Under the pieces are notes generated by a model. It had not been told where the DNA came from. It made no database searches and saw only the letters and a program-made list of their open reading frames with translations. Below are positions 35,242-45,181 of a stretch of 64,000 nt of DNA, one piece after another. The number at the start of each line of letters is the position of its first letter. Positions within the stretch are counted from its first letter, which is position 1. A program made the translations under genes and the position numbers. The stretch is from Edaphobacter modestus (lineage in GTDB: Bacteria > Acidobacteriota > Terriglobia > Terriglobales > Acidobacteriaceae), in assembly GCF_004217555.1 (NCBI RefSeq), contig NZ_SHKW01000001.1:806001-870000 (forward strand). Reading direction: 5' to 3'.

Positions 35242-38200
35242 ATGTTGCAGGATCAGATTTCCAACCAACAGACGACCGCATCCGCCCTCTTTCCGCCGGG
35301 ACAACTGAAACTTCCCTCAGCCCCGTCCTCCGAGCAGGGAGAAGTCAAGGCGTGGAGCGAGTCGGTCGATATGATCACCTACGTACCGGCGGAGCCGGAC
35401 ACGAATCCGCTGTTTCTGGAGAAGCGCGTCTACCAGGGCAGCAGTGGCCGCGTGTATCCGCTGCCAGTGATCGATTCAATCGATACAGAGCCACAGTCGC
35501 GCTCCTGGCAGGCGGTTCACATCGAGAACGAGTTCCTGCGTTTGATGGTTATGCCGGAGATCGGTGGACGCATTCACATTGGACTGGACAAGCGAACAGG
35601 CTACGACTTCTTCTATCGTCAGAACGTCATCAAACCTGCGCTCGTGGGTCTCACGGGTCCGTGGATATCCGGCGGCGTGGAGTTCAACTGGCCCCAGCAC
35701 CACCGGCCCGCCACATTTATGCCCGTTGAAGTTTCAATCGAGCGCTCGCCGGACGGCGCCGTCACAGTTTGGTGCAGCGATCACGACCCGATGGCACGCA
35801 TGAAAGGCATGCACGGCGTCTGCCTTTATCCCGGTAAAGCGTACGTGGAGGTCAAGGTCAGGCTATACAACCGCACAACGGATACGCAGACCTTTCTCTG
35901 GTGGGCGAACGTCGCCACCCGTGTTCACGAGAAGTATCAATCGTTCTTCCCGCATGACGTGCGTTTCGCCGCCGATCATGCCAAGCGCGCTGTTACGGAG
36001 TATCCGCTGAGCCAGGACCTTTACTATGGCGTGGATTACGGCGAGCGTGTGCGGACGGGCGTGCCCTCACATGAGCTTCCTTCGCGCTTTGTGCCCGACG
36101 GCTCCTACTCGGCGAACGATCTGGGCTGGTATGCCAACATTCCAGTGCCGACCAGCTACATGATCGTCGGCTCCCGCGACGACTTCTTCGGCGGGTACGA
36201 TCACGCAGCCGACGCCGGCATTGTAGCAGTCGCCAACCACCACATCTCTCCCGGGAAAAAGCAGTGGACGTGGGGTAACCACGACTTCGGCTATGCATGG
36301 GACCGCTGTCTGACGGACAGCGATGGACCGTATGTCGAACTGATGTCGGGGGTTTATACCGATAATCAGCCAGACTTCAGCTTTCTGGCGCCCGGCGAGA
36401 CGAAAACCTTCAGCCAGTTCTGGTATCCGGTCAGCACCATAGGGCCTCCGGACCTTGCCAATCTGAATGGCGCGCTCCGCCTCGAAACGGATGCCGGGAA
36501 CGTCACAATTCATGTTCAGGTTACTTCCGATCGTCCCGACGCTACAGTGGCGCTATTCCGTAACGGTGTCGAAGCTGCACGCTGGACGGACGAGCTTTCC
36601 CCGAAGGAAGCCCGTCATTACCTCATGCCTGTATCCGATTCCACGGAGGCACTGGAAGTCCGGGTTTCGCAGGGAGACAACGTCTTGCTGCGCTATGCTC
36701 CTGCGGAAATTGTGCCGGTCGAGAAGCCCGATGTAGCCACCGAGCCTCCGTTACCTGAGGACGTCGTCAGCAGCGATGAGTTGTACCTCAACGGTCTTCA
36801 TCTGGAGCAGTATCGGCATCCCACCCGCGCCGCGGAGCCGTACTGGCTGGAGGCGGTGCGTCGCGATCCGGGCGACAGCCGCTCCAATCACGCGCTCGGC
36901 CGGTCCCACATGCGCCGCGGTGAATTCGCAGTAGCGGAGCGGTATCTGCGCACGGCGATTGCGCGCCTGACCAGGCGCAACCCAAACCCGAGCGACGGCG
37001 AGCCGCACTACAACTTCGGTCTCACTTTGCAGTTCCTGGGCCGAACTGCCGACGCCTATGACACCTTCTACAAATGCACATGGAACGCGGCGTGGCGCGG
37101 CCCTGGATATCACCGGCTTGCGGAGATCGACTGCACCCGGAAGGAGTGGGCAAAGGCTCTCGATCATCTTGACCGCTCTTTGTCGGCGGAAGCGGACAAT
37201 CTTAATGCCCTCAACCTGAAGGCCATCGTTCTGCGTCGCCTGGAGCGTACAGATGAAGCCGCAAGCCTCATTGCCCAGATCCGGTCGCTCGATCCTCTGG
37301 ACGTAACTAGCCGCTTCCTGGAATCCGGTAACGTGGCAGGAGACGCACCGCAGCAGATCGACCTCGCCTTCGACTTCATGCGCGCGGGCCTGTTAGAAGA
37401 GGCATTGGAGGTACTGCGCGCCGAACGTCCTGGCAACAATGACGGCGGCGCCACTATTCGTCTGTATGCCACGGCCGATGTACTGCAGCAGCTCTGCCGC
37501 GACGCGGAGGCTGCTGTGTCGCGTCAGCAGGCTGCGGCGGCCGATCCGGCATATGTCTTTCCGAGCCGCCTGGAAGAGATGCTTCTGCTGGAGCGAGCCA
37601 TCCGTGCGAATCCGGTGGACGCACACGCACACTACTATCTGGGCAACCTACTCTATGACCGCCGGCGCTACGATGAGGCGATCGCGCAATGGGATCGCGC
37701 GGCCGCGCTTGATCCTAAGTTCCCGATCACGTGGCGAAATCTGGGGTTCGCGCGCTTCAATGTGCTACACGATGCGAAGGGAGCGGCAGCCGCGTTTGCC
37801 CACGCACGCGAGCTTGCACCGAACGATGCGCGTATCGCTTACGAGCAGGATCAGTTGCTGAAGCGCGTTGGCACTCCTTTGGAAGAACGCCTGAAGAACC
37901 TAACGGCGCACATGGACTTGGTGGAGCAGCGCGACGATCTCTCCGTCGAGTTCGCTTCCCTGCTCAATAGCACGGGACAACCCGAGCGGGCACTGGATCT
38001 GTTGCTGGATCGCAGCTTTGGCCCGTGGGAGGGCGGAGAGGGCCAGGTGTTGGCGCAGTATGTCCGTGCCAACATTCTGCTTGCGCAACAGGCACTCGCA
38101 CAGGGCCACGCAACGGCTGCGGTCGAGCTTCTGCAGAAGGCGGGTAACCCGCCGGAGAATCTCAACGAAGCCAAGCACCTGTTGATGAATCTCAGCATGA

Positions 38201-38658
38201 TCGACTACTGGATGGGCGCTGCGCTCACCGCAGAAGGCGACCGTGACCGCGCCATCGGGCACTGGGAGCGTGGTGCCCGCCAGAAGAGCGACTTCCAGCA
38301 GATGCAGGTACAGCCTATCTCAGAGACCACCTACTGGAGCGCCATGGCGCAGCGTGCTCTTGGCCGTGAGATGGAAGCAGCCGAGCTCTTCCGTGCCATT
38401 GACGCCTATGCCTGCAAACTGGAAGCAGACATAGCGAAGATCGACTACTTTGCAACATCGTTGCCCGCCATGCTGCTCTTCCACGAAGACCTGAAGGAGC
38501 GCCAGGATATCACAGCACGATTCCTGCACGCACAGGCTCAGCTTGGACTTGGCAACAAGGACAAGGCAAAGCGGCTGCTGAGCGAGGTGCTTTCGATGGA
38601 CCACAGCCACATCGGCGGGATTGATCTTCTCACCACTATTTCCAGAGACGAAAGCTGA
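35242..38658 (+). CDS. DUF5107 protein with C-terminal tetratricopeptide repeats
   Basis: Read from ATG 35242 (GAGG about 7 nt upstream) the protein has 1138 residues and no signal peptide. The first half, about residues 30-450, is a DUF5107 beta-sandwich (galactose-mutarotase-like) with MPEIGGRIHIGLDKRTGYDF, TGPWISGGVEFNWPQHHRP and SFLAPGETKTFSQFWYP. The second half, from about 490, is a chain of TPR repeats (SNHALGRSHMRRGEFAVAER, AHAHYYLGNLLYDRRRYDEA, AWRGPGYHRLAEIDCTRKEW). DUF5107 proteins are frequent in plant-polysaccharide loci and their activity is not established. It is first in the operon, 3 bp before the sugar symporter gene. Confidence 0.8.
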   Translation: MLQDQISNQQTTASALFPPGQLKLPSAPSSEQGEVKAWSESVDMITYVPAEPDTNPLFLEKRVYQGSSGRVYPLPVIDSIDTEPQSRSWQAVHIENEFLRLMVMPEIGGRIHIGLDKRTGYDFFYRQNVIKPALVGLTGPWISGGVEFNWPQHHRPATFMPVEVSIERSPDGAVTVWCSDHDPMARMKGMHGVCLYPGKAYVEVKVRLYNRTTDTQTFLWWANVATRVHEKYQSFFPHDVRFAADHAKRAVTEYPLSQDLYYGVDYGERVRTGVPSHELPSRFVPDGSYSANDLGWYANIPVPTSYMIVGSRDDFFGGYDHAADAGIVAVANHHISPGKKQWTWGNHDFGYAWDRCLTDSDGPYVELMSGVYTDNQPDFSFLAPGETKTFSQFWYPVSTIGPPDLANLNGALRLETDAGNVTIHVQVTSDRPDATVALFRNGVEAARWTDELSPKEARHYLMPVSDSTEALEVRVSQGDNVLLRYAPAEIVPVEKPDVATEPPLPEDVVSSDELYLNGLHLEQYRHPTRAAEPYWLEAVRRDPGDSRSNHALGRSHMRRGEFAVAERYLRTAIARLTRRNPNPSDGEPHYNFGLTLQFLGRTADAYDTFYKCTWNAAWRGPGYHRLAEIDCTRKEWAKALDHLDRSLSAEADNLNALNLKAIVLRRLERTDEAASLIAQIRSLDPLDVTSRFLESGNVAGDAPQQIDLAFDFMRAGLLEEALEVLRAERPGNNDGGATIRLYATADVLQQLCRDAEAAVSRQQAAAADPAYVFPSRLEEMLLLERAIRANPVDAHAHYYLGNLLYDRRRYDEAIAQWDRAAALDPKFPITWRNLGFARFNVLHDAKGAAAAFAHARELAPNDARIAYEQDQLLKRVGTPLEERLKNLTAHMDLVEQRDDLSVEFASLLNSTGQPERALDLLLDRSFGPWEGGEGQVLAQYVRANILLAQQALAQGHATAAVELLQKAGNPPENLNEAKHLLMNLSMIDYWMGAALTAEGDRDRAIGHWERGARQKSDFQQMQVQPISETTYWSAMAQRALGREMEAAELFRAIDAYACKLEADIAKIDYFATSLPAMLLFHEDLKERQDITARFLHAQAQLGLGNKDKAKRLLSEVLSMDHSHIGGIDLLTTISRDES

Positions 38659-38661
38659 CCC

Positions 38662-40092
38662 ATGCAAGGGCCACCCATCACCACGATGAACTCCTCGTTC
38701 GTATCCGCGGAACGCAGCGCCTATGCCTGGGGCATCGCATTTGTCGCCGCTCTCGGGGGCCTTCTCTTTGGCTATGACTGGGTGGTGATCGGCGGTGCGC
38801 GTGAGTTCTACGAGACATATTTCCACCTCATCTCGCCTGCCCTGATTGGCTGGGTAAACAGTTGCGCACTTGTCGGGTGCCTTGTCGGTTCACTGGCCGC
38901 AGGCTACCTGGCCGAGCGCTTCGGCCGCCGACCGGTTCTGCTGGCGTCGGCTATTCTGTTCGCAGCCTCCTCCGGACTTACCGGATGGTCATACTCGCTG
39001 ATCGCGTTTATCATGTGGCGCATTGTCGGTGGCGTCGCAATCGGACTTGCCTCCAACGTCTCGCCGCTGTACATCGCGGAGATCAGCCCGGCGGATCTCC
39101 GCGGGCGGCTGGTAAGCCTAAATCAGTTTGCTATTGTTGTCGGTATCCTGCTGGCGCAGATTGTGAACTGGCTAATCGCTCGGCCGGTTCCCGCAGGTTT
39201 GACTCCAGAACAACTGCTTTCCACTTGGAATGTGCAGTACGGATGGCGATGGATGTTTACTGCCGTGGTGGCGCCGGCACTCATCTTCACAGTGGCTTCT
39301 TTCTACATCCCAGAGAGTCCGCGCTGGTTGCTCACGCGCGCCCGCAGGCAGGAGGCGAGCAGCGTGCTCACGAAGATCGGTGGCGCCTTCTATGCGCATG
39401 CGGAGATTGCCAATATCGAATCGACGATCGCCGAAGAGTGTGCCTTGGCCCAGTCAAGCTGGGCGGAGCTGCTGCGCCGTCCTGTCCGGCGCATTGTTCT
39501 CATTGGCATCGCCCTGGCTGTGCTGCAGCAGTGGACCGGTATCAACGTGCTGTTCAACTATGCCTCGGACGTATACCGCAGCGCCGGGTACGGCGCCAAT
39601 GACATTCTGCTTAATATTGTGATCACGGGCGGCATCAATCTGATCTTTACGATATTTGCAATGCTGCTGGTGGACCGGCTTGGTCGCCGCTGGCTGATGC
39701 TTCTTGGATGCATCGGCATTGGCGTGTCTCATCTGCTCTGCGCTTTGGCGTACGCTGAACACTGGAAGGGCGCAGCGATACTGGTGCTCACGTTAAGCGC
39801 GATTGCTTGTTATGCACTGACGCTGGCTCCTGTCACGTGGGTGCTGATTGCGGAGATCTTCCCGAACAGGGTACGTTCTCAGGCGGTCTCGGTGGCGGTC
39901 AGCGCCCTATGGCTGGCATCGTTCGCATTGACGTATACCTTCCCCATGCTCAACCAGGCGTTGGGCACCGGTGGAATCTTCCGTACATACGGAGTCATTT
40001 GCCTGCTGGGCTGGGCGCTTGTTTTCTACTTCGTTCCGGAAACAAAAGGGCGCAGTTTGGAGGATATTACGCAACTGATGGCCCGGCGGTAG
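38662..40092 (+). CDS. MFS sugar:proton symporter (sugar porter family)
   Basis: The 476-residue protein has twelve predicted membrane segments. Sugar-porter signatures are all present: GGLLFGYDWVVIGGA in TM1, RFGRRPVLL after TM2, PESPRWLLTRAR at the central loop, GRRWLML in the second half and VPETKGRSLEDI at the C-terminus. The transported sugar is probably a monosaccharide released by the neighbouring hydrolases (galactose or similar), inferred from context. It starts 3 bp after the DUF5107 stop; a second ATG at 38686 is an alternative start. Inner membrane. Confidence 0.9.
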   Translation: MQGPPITTMNSSFVSAERSAYAWGIAFVAALGGLLFGYDWVVIGGAREFYETYFHLISPALIGWVNSCALVGCLVGSLAAGYLAERFGRRPVLLASAILFAASSGLTGWSYSLIAFIMWRIVGGVAIGLASNVSPLYIAEISPADLRGRLVSLNQFAIVVGILLAQIVNWLIARPVPAGLTPEQLLSTWNVQYGWRWMFTAVVAPALIFTVASFYIPESPRWLLTRARRQEASSVLTKIGGAFYAHAEIANIESTIAEECALAQSSWAELLRRPVRRIVLIGIALAVLQQWTGINVLFNYASDVYRSAGYGANDILLNIVITGGINLIFTIFAMLLVDRLGRRWLMLLGCIGIGVSHLLCALAYAEHWKGAAILVLTLSAIACYALTLAPVTWVLIAEIFPNRVRSQAVSVAVSALWLASFALTYTFPMLNQALGTGGIFRTYGVICLLGWALVFYFVPETKGRSLEDITQLMARR

Positions 40093-40275
40093 AAGAGCGC
40101 AACCGTCGGAACAAAGTAGAGGGCAAACGCAAAGCAGAATACCAAAGCCCCCGGGGGCCTTTCCTTCCACCTGTGAAGCTTTTCAGTGCGCGCCGCTGCA
40201 GTGTCCACGGGGACGTTGCAGATGGCCATCTAATGAGTGAGACAATGTGTTGCAACGATTCATCCAGGTATAGCT

Positions 40276-41376
40276 ATGTCGGATACGAAGGGATCTTCTG
40301 GGATCAAGGAAATTGCGCGCGCGTTGAATGTGTCAATTGGGACGGTCGACCGGGCGCTGCATGGGCGTGCCGGCGTCAGCGAAAAGACAAAGACGCGCGT
40401 CTTGCAGATGGCCGAACGCATCGGCTATAAGCCGAATCTCGCGGCACAGGCGTTGAAGCTGAATCGAAAACTTTCGATTGCGGCGATTCTTCCCAAACAT
40501 ATCTCCCACTTCTTCGATCCCGTGCGCGCGGGGATTTGTGCGGCGGCAGCGGCAACAGTTGGCATGCAGGTGTCACTGGAGTTTCATGAATACCCGCGTC
40601 TCGGCGTGGGGGATGTGGACGCCTTCAAACGCGCAACGGAGCGGCATTATGACGGCATCATCTTCCTGCCGGGCGATACGCGTAAATTCGATTCGCTGAT
40701 CCGGACACTGTCGCGCAATGGGACCGCAATGATGTGCGTGGGCAGCGATGCCCCGAACACAGACCGCATGGGCTCCGTGGCCGCACATGCCTATGTCAGC
40801 GGCGCCATTGCGGCCGAGTTGCTGGCGATGAAGCTACCGCAGAGATCCACGGTCGCTGTTTTCAGCGGTGATCTGTTCACCATGGACCACGCCGAAAAGT
40901 TGCGTGGCTTTGCTGCCACGCTGGCAGTGCAGGCTCCCCACCTGATGCTTCTGCCCGCGCTAGAAAGTCACGAGCAGCCGAAGCAGGCGTATCAGCAGGC
41001 GCTTGCGCTGATGAAGGGCAAGGACCGCCCACAGGGGCTATATCTAAGTACGGCGAACAGCATGCCTGTGCTGAAGGCGCTGGATGAGCTGAGCCTCCTG
41101 GGCAAGGTCCAGATCGTCACGACCGATCTCTTTCAGGAGCTGATACCGCTCATCGAATTTGGGAAGGTGATGGCGACGCTTTATCAGCGGCCCTATACGC
41201 AGGGTAAGGTCGCCTTCGAGACGCTGATGCGGCATCTGCGAGGCGATGATAAGTCGCATCCGTCAATACGGCTTGCACCGCATGTCATCTTCCGCAGCAA
41301 TTTGCCTCTTTTCTCCAGTCAGATCATCGATACAGACGAAGAGGAGGAGGTAGAGACAAAGATGCCCAAAGGATAG
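40276..41376 (+). CDS. LacI-family transcription regulator of the carbohydrate locus
   Basis: From ATG 40276 the product has 366 residues. The N-terminal helix-turn-helix GIKEIARALNVSIGTVDRAL with the hinge RIGYKPNLAAQALK is classic LacI. The rest is a periplasmic-binding-protein-like sensor (GIIFLPGDTRKF, VAVFSGDLFTMDH, LYLSTANSMPVLKALDEL, EFGKVMATLYQRPYTQGKVA). The sensed ligand is probably a sugar from the locus substrates. Since identical-type operators (AACCGTGTAC/GTACACGGTT) lie in front of the DUF5107, GH27, GH36 and TonB genes, this protein is the natural candidate for binding them. The next gene starts 24 bp downstream. Confidence 0.85.
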   Translation: MSDTKGSSGIKEIARALNVSIGTVDRALHGRAGVSEKTKTRVLQMAERIGYKPNLAAQALKLNRKLSIAAILPKHISHFFDPVRAGICAAAAATVGMQVSLEFHEYPRLGVGDVDAFKRATERHYDGIIFLPGDTRKFDSLIRTLSRNGTAMMCVGSDAPNTDRMGSVAAHAYVSGAIAAELLAMKLPQRSTVAVFSGDLFTMDHAEKLRGFAATLAVQAPHLMLLPALESHEQPKQAYQQALALMKGKDRPQGLYLSTANSMPVLKALDELSLLGKVQIVTTDLFQELIPLIEFGKVMATLYQRPYTQGKVAFETLMRHLRGDDKSHPSIRLAPHVIFRSNLPLFSSQIIDTDEEEEVETKMPKG

Positions 41377-41400
41377 GGCAATCTGGTCCTCATTCGCACG

Positions 41401-42324
41401 ATGCTTTCCAGTCGCCACTATATTCTGCAATCTGAAGAACTCGCCGTAGAGGTCCGCCCAGACGAAGGCGGACGAATCTCGTCCCTGAGAAGCCTCTTTT
41501 CTGGGCTTGAATTTCTTACGCAGTCACAGCGCCACGGCTCCTTTGCCGATCCGTCCATGGATGCCATGTTTCGCAATGGCCCGTGCGCTGGCATTGAGGA
41601 ATGCCTGCCTACGGTTGCGCCGTGCAGCGCGGACACCGAAGGCGGCCCAGTACCCGATCACGGCGACTTCTGGCAGCTTGCCTGGAACGTCTCGGAGGCA
41701 AACGGACAGTCACTCTCCATGTGGGCTGGCGGTTTCAGCCGTCCATTCCGATTCGAGAAGACCCTGACTGTCGACCGGAGCGTCCTGCGCGTCGCATACT
41801 CGGTCAAGAACATCGGTTACAGCCCGCAGTCGTTCCTGTATGCCTGCCACCCGCTTTTTGCGGTAGAGGCAGGCGACCGCATCGTGCTTCCAGAGGAGAT
41901 TCGCTCGCTGCGGCTGGACTATTCGCGGAACGACAGACTTGGTAAGCGTGGCGACATCGTCCTGTGGCCGGTAACACATACCTCGGTGCTGCTGGACAGA
42001 ACGACAGGTGACGGCGCCGGCACGGCAGATATGTTCTACACAGGCCGCCTGAGTAACGGCGCGTGCAGCATCCACCGCGCTGCAATGGGCGAAAAGCTGG
42101 ACGTGGTCTTCAATACGGATACGCTTCCCTACCTTGGCGTTTGGCTCTGCTATGGCGGCTGGCCCGAGGATGCGTCAACGTATCAGCAATATGCGGTCGC
42201 CCTGGAGCCGACTACATCGCCTCACAACAGGCTGACCGAAGCACAGCAGGCAGGTGCGGCCATCAACCTTGCTGCAGGTGCCGCTTACAATTTCTCCGTC
42301 TCGTTCCGCATCGGCCGATCCTGA
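41401..42324 (+). CDS. Aldose 1-epimerase (mutarotase)-family protein
   Basis: The 307-residue product has the galactose-mutarotase fold: EVRPDEGGRISSLRSL at the start, PVPDHGDFWQLAW, YACHPLFAVEAGD with the catalytic-type His at about 148, and ALEPTTSPHNRLTEA near 270 with the Glu of the active site. The family converts alpha- and beta-anomers of aldoses, helping use of sugars released by the hydrolases. No signal peptide, so cytosolic. Last gene before a strong terminator. Confidence 0.8.
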   Translation: MLSSRHYILQSEELAVEVRPDEGGRISSLRSLFSGLEFLTQSQRHGSFADPSMDAMFRNGPCAGIEECLPTVAPCSADTEGGPVPDHGDFWQLAWNVSEANGQSLSMWAGGFSRPFRFEKTLTVDRSVLRVAYSVKNIGYSPQSFLYACHPLFAVEAGDRIVLPEEIRSLRLDYSRNDRLGKRGDIVLWPVTHTSVLLDRTTGDGAGTADMFYTGRLSNGACSIHRAAMGEKLDVVFNTDTLPYLGVWLCYGGWPEDASTYQQYAVALEPTTSPHNRLTEAQQAGAAINLAAGAAYNFSVSFRIGRS

Positions 42325-42371
42325 CGCACGCCTGGGTTATAGATGCAATGTCAATCCCTCCAACGCGAATG

Positions 42372-42402
42372 AGAGGCCGCCGCAATGGCGGCCTCTTCTT
42401 TT
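42372..42402 (+). terminator. Bidirectional intrinsic terminator
   Basis: AGAGGCCGCC and GGCGGCCTCT form a 10-bp stem with a 5-nt loop, followed on the plus strand by TCTTTT. It lies between the mutarotase gene and the convergent GH27 gene and should end both. Confidence 0.85.
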
Positions 42403-42404
42403 GG

Positions 42405-44879
42405 TTAGTGCGTTTCGGTGGACGTGATGCTTCCTACGTCAGCACCGTTGTTGGCGGAGAAGACAGCGTTGACGCGGAAGGTGCTGTCCGTACGGCAGAA
42501 CGGCGAAAAGACGATCGGCAGCTCGATCTTCCGTGTCGCGCCCGCCGGGATGTTCCCGATGGGTAGCGGCGTCGGCAACACTGCCGCTGCCTTGCAGCCG
42601 TAGTTTGCAGAAACCGGCGCAAGTGAGAAGCTGTTGATGCGCGCGTTCTTTGCAGCTGCTCCGCCGGTGTTAATGAAGGAAAACTGCCAGACGCGGAGAA
42701 GATCCCGCCCTGTCTTCTTCGTGATGGCAGCTTGCAGGCTCGACATCCCCACCACCGGAGCGACGGTGATGCTGTCGAGACCGGGAGCGTATCCGCCGGG
42801 ATTAGGATTTGCGATGATGATCTTGTTCGCTCCAGCATTGAGCTGCACCGTCAGCAGAACCGGAACCGGCGAATCGAAGGTGCTGCCGTTGACGTCGAGC
42901 TGTGTTGCCGGGCCATCATTCACCGAGACGAAGAACGTACGCAGACCGCTGGTGGTGTAGTCGATATCGAGCTGGTAAGTGCCGGTCTGCGCAACGGTGA
43001 CGTTACGGAAAGTCACCGCATTCTGACTGCCGTCACCATAGTTGCCCACATAGGCTCCGCCGGAGCAGAAGTTACATCCTCCGACGCTGGCGCTTCCGCT
43101 GAGTTCGGCCGCCTCTGCCTCATAGGTCGTGAAATCAGGCTCAATGGCGGTCCCGTCGCCAGCTATCGCAATGCGGTCGAGGTCGGCGGCATAGGTTCCG
43201 GGATTGCCGAAGGTGATGACATTATTGCCCGTCTGCAACGTAACCGGGACCGTAGTGGACTGCGGAAGGTTGAAGCTGCCGCCGCCCAGGTTCAGTGTTG
43301 CAGCCGGAGCGCCGTTGATGGAGTATGTCAGAGCGCGCGGTCCCTGCGTCATCGCATCTACCTGCATACGATAGGTGCCGGCCTTTGCCACATACACGCT
43401 GTTGAAGGATGCGGTGTTCGTCGTGGACGAAGCCCCCAGGTAGCTGACCTTCGCTCCCCCGGAGCACGCCGTGCACTGCGAGACGTACGGCGTGCCAACA
43501 AGCACAGCGGATTCCGCCTCGTAGCTCTGCGCCACGGGTGCGCTTACAACGCCCGACGGCGTCACCTTCAGCAGACGCGAGCCGTGGCCGAGGATTGTCG
43601 TCGTAAACTGCGTCGGAAAGGCGCCCAGGTTGATACGATTCCATACATCACGAACGGCGATTACATTTTGGAAGCCGAGGTCGCTCCAGCGGACCGTCAC
43701 CCTGCCGGGCAGGCCATTCAGATTATAGAGACCGACATAGACGCTGCCGTCCACCTGCTTCGAGATCCAGACAGGCTGCGCTCCACCGGTCAATTGCGTG
43801 GCTGGACGGCCGGATTGGTCGACCGCGAGCAGCTCATCGTTCGTCAACGCGGTCTTCGCGAAATCATCGAGTCGAGTAAGGTCACCACCAAGATAAAGCG
43901 GTGAGTTTGCCATGGCCCAGATGGTAATCGCACTTTGCTTCTCGTCGTCAGACAAGCCGTCGAGCGCACCATCCCCTACGTCGAGCGTGTCCATGTCATT
44001 CCATCCAAGTGTCTTGCTCGTCTCATCCTGCCAGCCAACGTCGTCGTACTCACGCAGAACGACGCGAGGCCAGTTCGTCAGTGTGGCGCAACGTCCTTCA
44101 CACTCGACGTCGTCATCGATGCGTCGTGCATTGGAAAACTGCTGCCAGACAGAGGCGTAATCCTGCGAGAGCTGCCATGATACCGTCAGCCAGATGGGGC
44201 GGCCGGTCTTCGCAATGGCTTTGGACCACGCCTCTACATCAGCACGATTGTCGATAGAGAGATCGTTCGAATAAGAGCCGGGCGTCACCGCATCTAGCTT
44301 GATGAAATCAAAGCCCCACTCTGAGAACAGGGCTACAACGGAATCGATATACTCCTGCGCACCTGGCTTTGTGAAGTCGATCTTGTCGTGGTACGGATAC
44401 GGTGGATTGCCGCCGAAGGCATTGCCGCGGGCGAGCGGAGTGACCACAATATCCTGGGTGTGATACTGCGTGCCCACGATGGGATAGTTGCCGTCGACGG
44501 CAGGCTGCTCAATGCCGGGGATCCAGTAAATGCCGGCCTTTTGGCCGTTGGCGTGAATGTGAGCAACAAGCGCCTTGATGTCAGGGAACGTAGCCGCATT
44601 GGGAATGGGCCGCCCATTCTGGTCGAAGCTTCCCTGCCAACCGGAATCGAGATTGATATAGACGAAGCCATGCTCTTGCAGGCCTGATGCCTTAAGGGCA
44701 TCCGACTGCGTGATCATGTTGGCCTGTGTTAGGAAGTTGCCGTTAATGGTTTGCTCGCTGAAGCTGCTCCAGCCGAGATAGGGCTTCTCGCCGGCGCCAT
44801 TCACCTGAGCACCGGCAGAAGGCATAAGAAGGACAACTCCGACGAAGAGGGCTGAGATAGAAAGGACATAACGTTTCAT
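42405..44879 (-). CDS. Secreted GH27 alpha-galactosidase with two C-terminal carbohydrate-binding modules
   Basis: From ATG 44879 (GAGGA upstream) the product has 824 residues with a signal peptide MKRYVLSISALFVGVVLLMP ending at GAQ. The GH27 domain (about 30-420) has GWSSFSEQTINGNF, YINLDSGWQ, FDFIKLDAVTPG with the nucleophile-type Asp and RRIDDDVECEG with the acid/base region. Two similar modules follow (YEAESAVLVGTPYVSQCTAC and YEAEAAELSGSASVGGCNFC), CBM6/35-like, each with a CxxC pair, then a last beta-domain ending SITSTETH. The longer frame from 44999 crosses the operator and is not preferred. Extracytoplasmic removal of terminal alpha-galactose is the likely role. Confidence 0.85.
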   Translation of the reverse strand: MKRYVLSISALFVGVVLLMPSAGAQVNGAGEKPYLGWSSFSEQTINGNFLTQANMITQSDALKASGLQEHGFVYINLDSGWQGSFDQNGRPIPNAATFPDIKALVAHIHANGQKAGIYWIPGIEQPAVDGNYPIVGTQYHTQDIVVTPLARGNAFGGNPPYPYHDKIDFTKPGAQEYIDSVVALFSEWGFDFIKLDAVTPGSYSNDLSIDNRADVEAWSKAIAKTGRPIWLTVSWQLSQDYASVWQQFSNARRIDDDVECEGRCATLTNWPRVVLREYDDVGWQDETSKTLGWNDMDTLDVGDGALDGLSDDEKQSAITIWAMANSPLYLGGDLTRLDDFAKTALTNDELLAVDQSGRPATQLTGGAQPVWISKQVDGSVYVGLYNLNGLPGRVTVRWSDLGFQNVIAVRDVWNRINLGAFPTQFTTTILGHGSRLLKVTPSGVVSAPVAQSYEAESAVLVGTPYVSQCTACSGGAKVSYLGASSTTNTASFNSVYVAKAGTYRMQVDAMTQGPRALTYSINGAPAATLNLGGGSFNLPQSTTVPVTLQTGNNVITFGNPGTYAADLDRIAIAGDGTAIEPDFTTYEAEAAELSGSASVGGCNFCSGGAYVGNYGDGSQNAVTFRNVTVAQTGTYQLDIDYTTSGLRTFFVSVNDGPATQLDVNGSTFDSPVPVLLTVQLNAGANKIIIANPNPGGYAPGLDSITVAPVVGMSSLQAAITKKTGRDLLRVWQFSFINTGGAAAKNARINSFSLAPVSANYGCKAAAVLPTPLPIGNIPAGATRKIELPIVFSPFCRTDSTFRVNAVFSANNGADVGSITSTETH

Positions 44880-45014
44880 GCGAATCCTCTGGGACTGCTG
44901 ATATCGAGCGCCGCAGACGGGAGGAAAATACCCAGATCGACGTATGAAAGGGGAACAAGCGCGTAGCGTCCTTGGCGTGTGTGGATGTCCTGTCACCAAA
45001 TGTGGCTTCCATAC

Positions 45015-45034
45015 AACCGTGTACGAACACGATT
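45015..45034 (-). promoter_or_regulatory. LacI-type operator inside the GH27 promoter
   Basis: AACCGTGTAC/GAACACGATT, the best match to the motif. On the minus strand TTGACA (45035-45040) lies directly upstream and a TTGTAT-type -10 (45011-45016) overlaps its far edge, so the operator occupies the spacer between -35 and -10, a classic repressor site. Confidence 0.7.
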
Positions 45035-45113
45035 TGTCAAATGAATATTACTCGGTGCTTCTCTTGTAAAATACTGACGCAGATAAGAGTTGCCGATCAT
45101 AGGCACTTGTAGT

Positions 45114-45133
45114 TATTGTGTACGTTACCGCAT
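45114..45133 (+). promoter_or_regulatory. LacI-type operator in front of the GH36 gene
   Basis: TATTGTGTAC/GTTACCGCAT; its right half equals that of the site at 35149-35168. It lies 48 bp upstream of the GH36 start and faces the divergent GH27 operator. Confidence 0.65.
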
Positions 45134-45181
45134 CTATCACCCGAGACCAGTGCAACAAGCTGCTTCAGGAGTACACCTTCA

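Noticed and set aside
42732..43904. 390-codon plus-strand frame inside the GH27 gene
   Set aside because: Shadow of a well-conserved hydrolase; no start signal and no recognisable domain.
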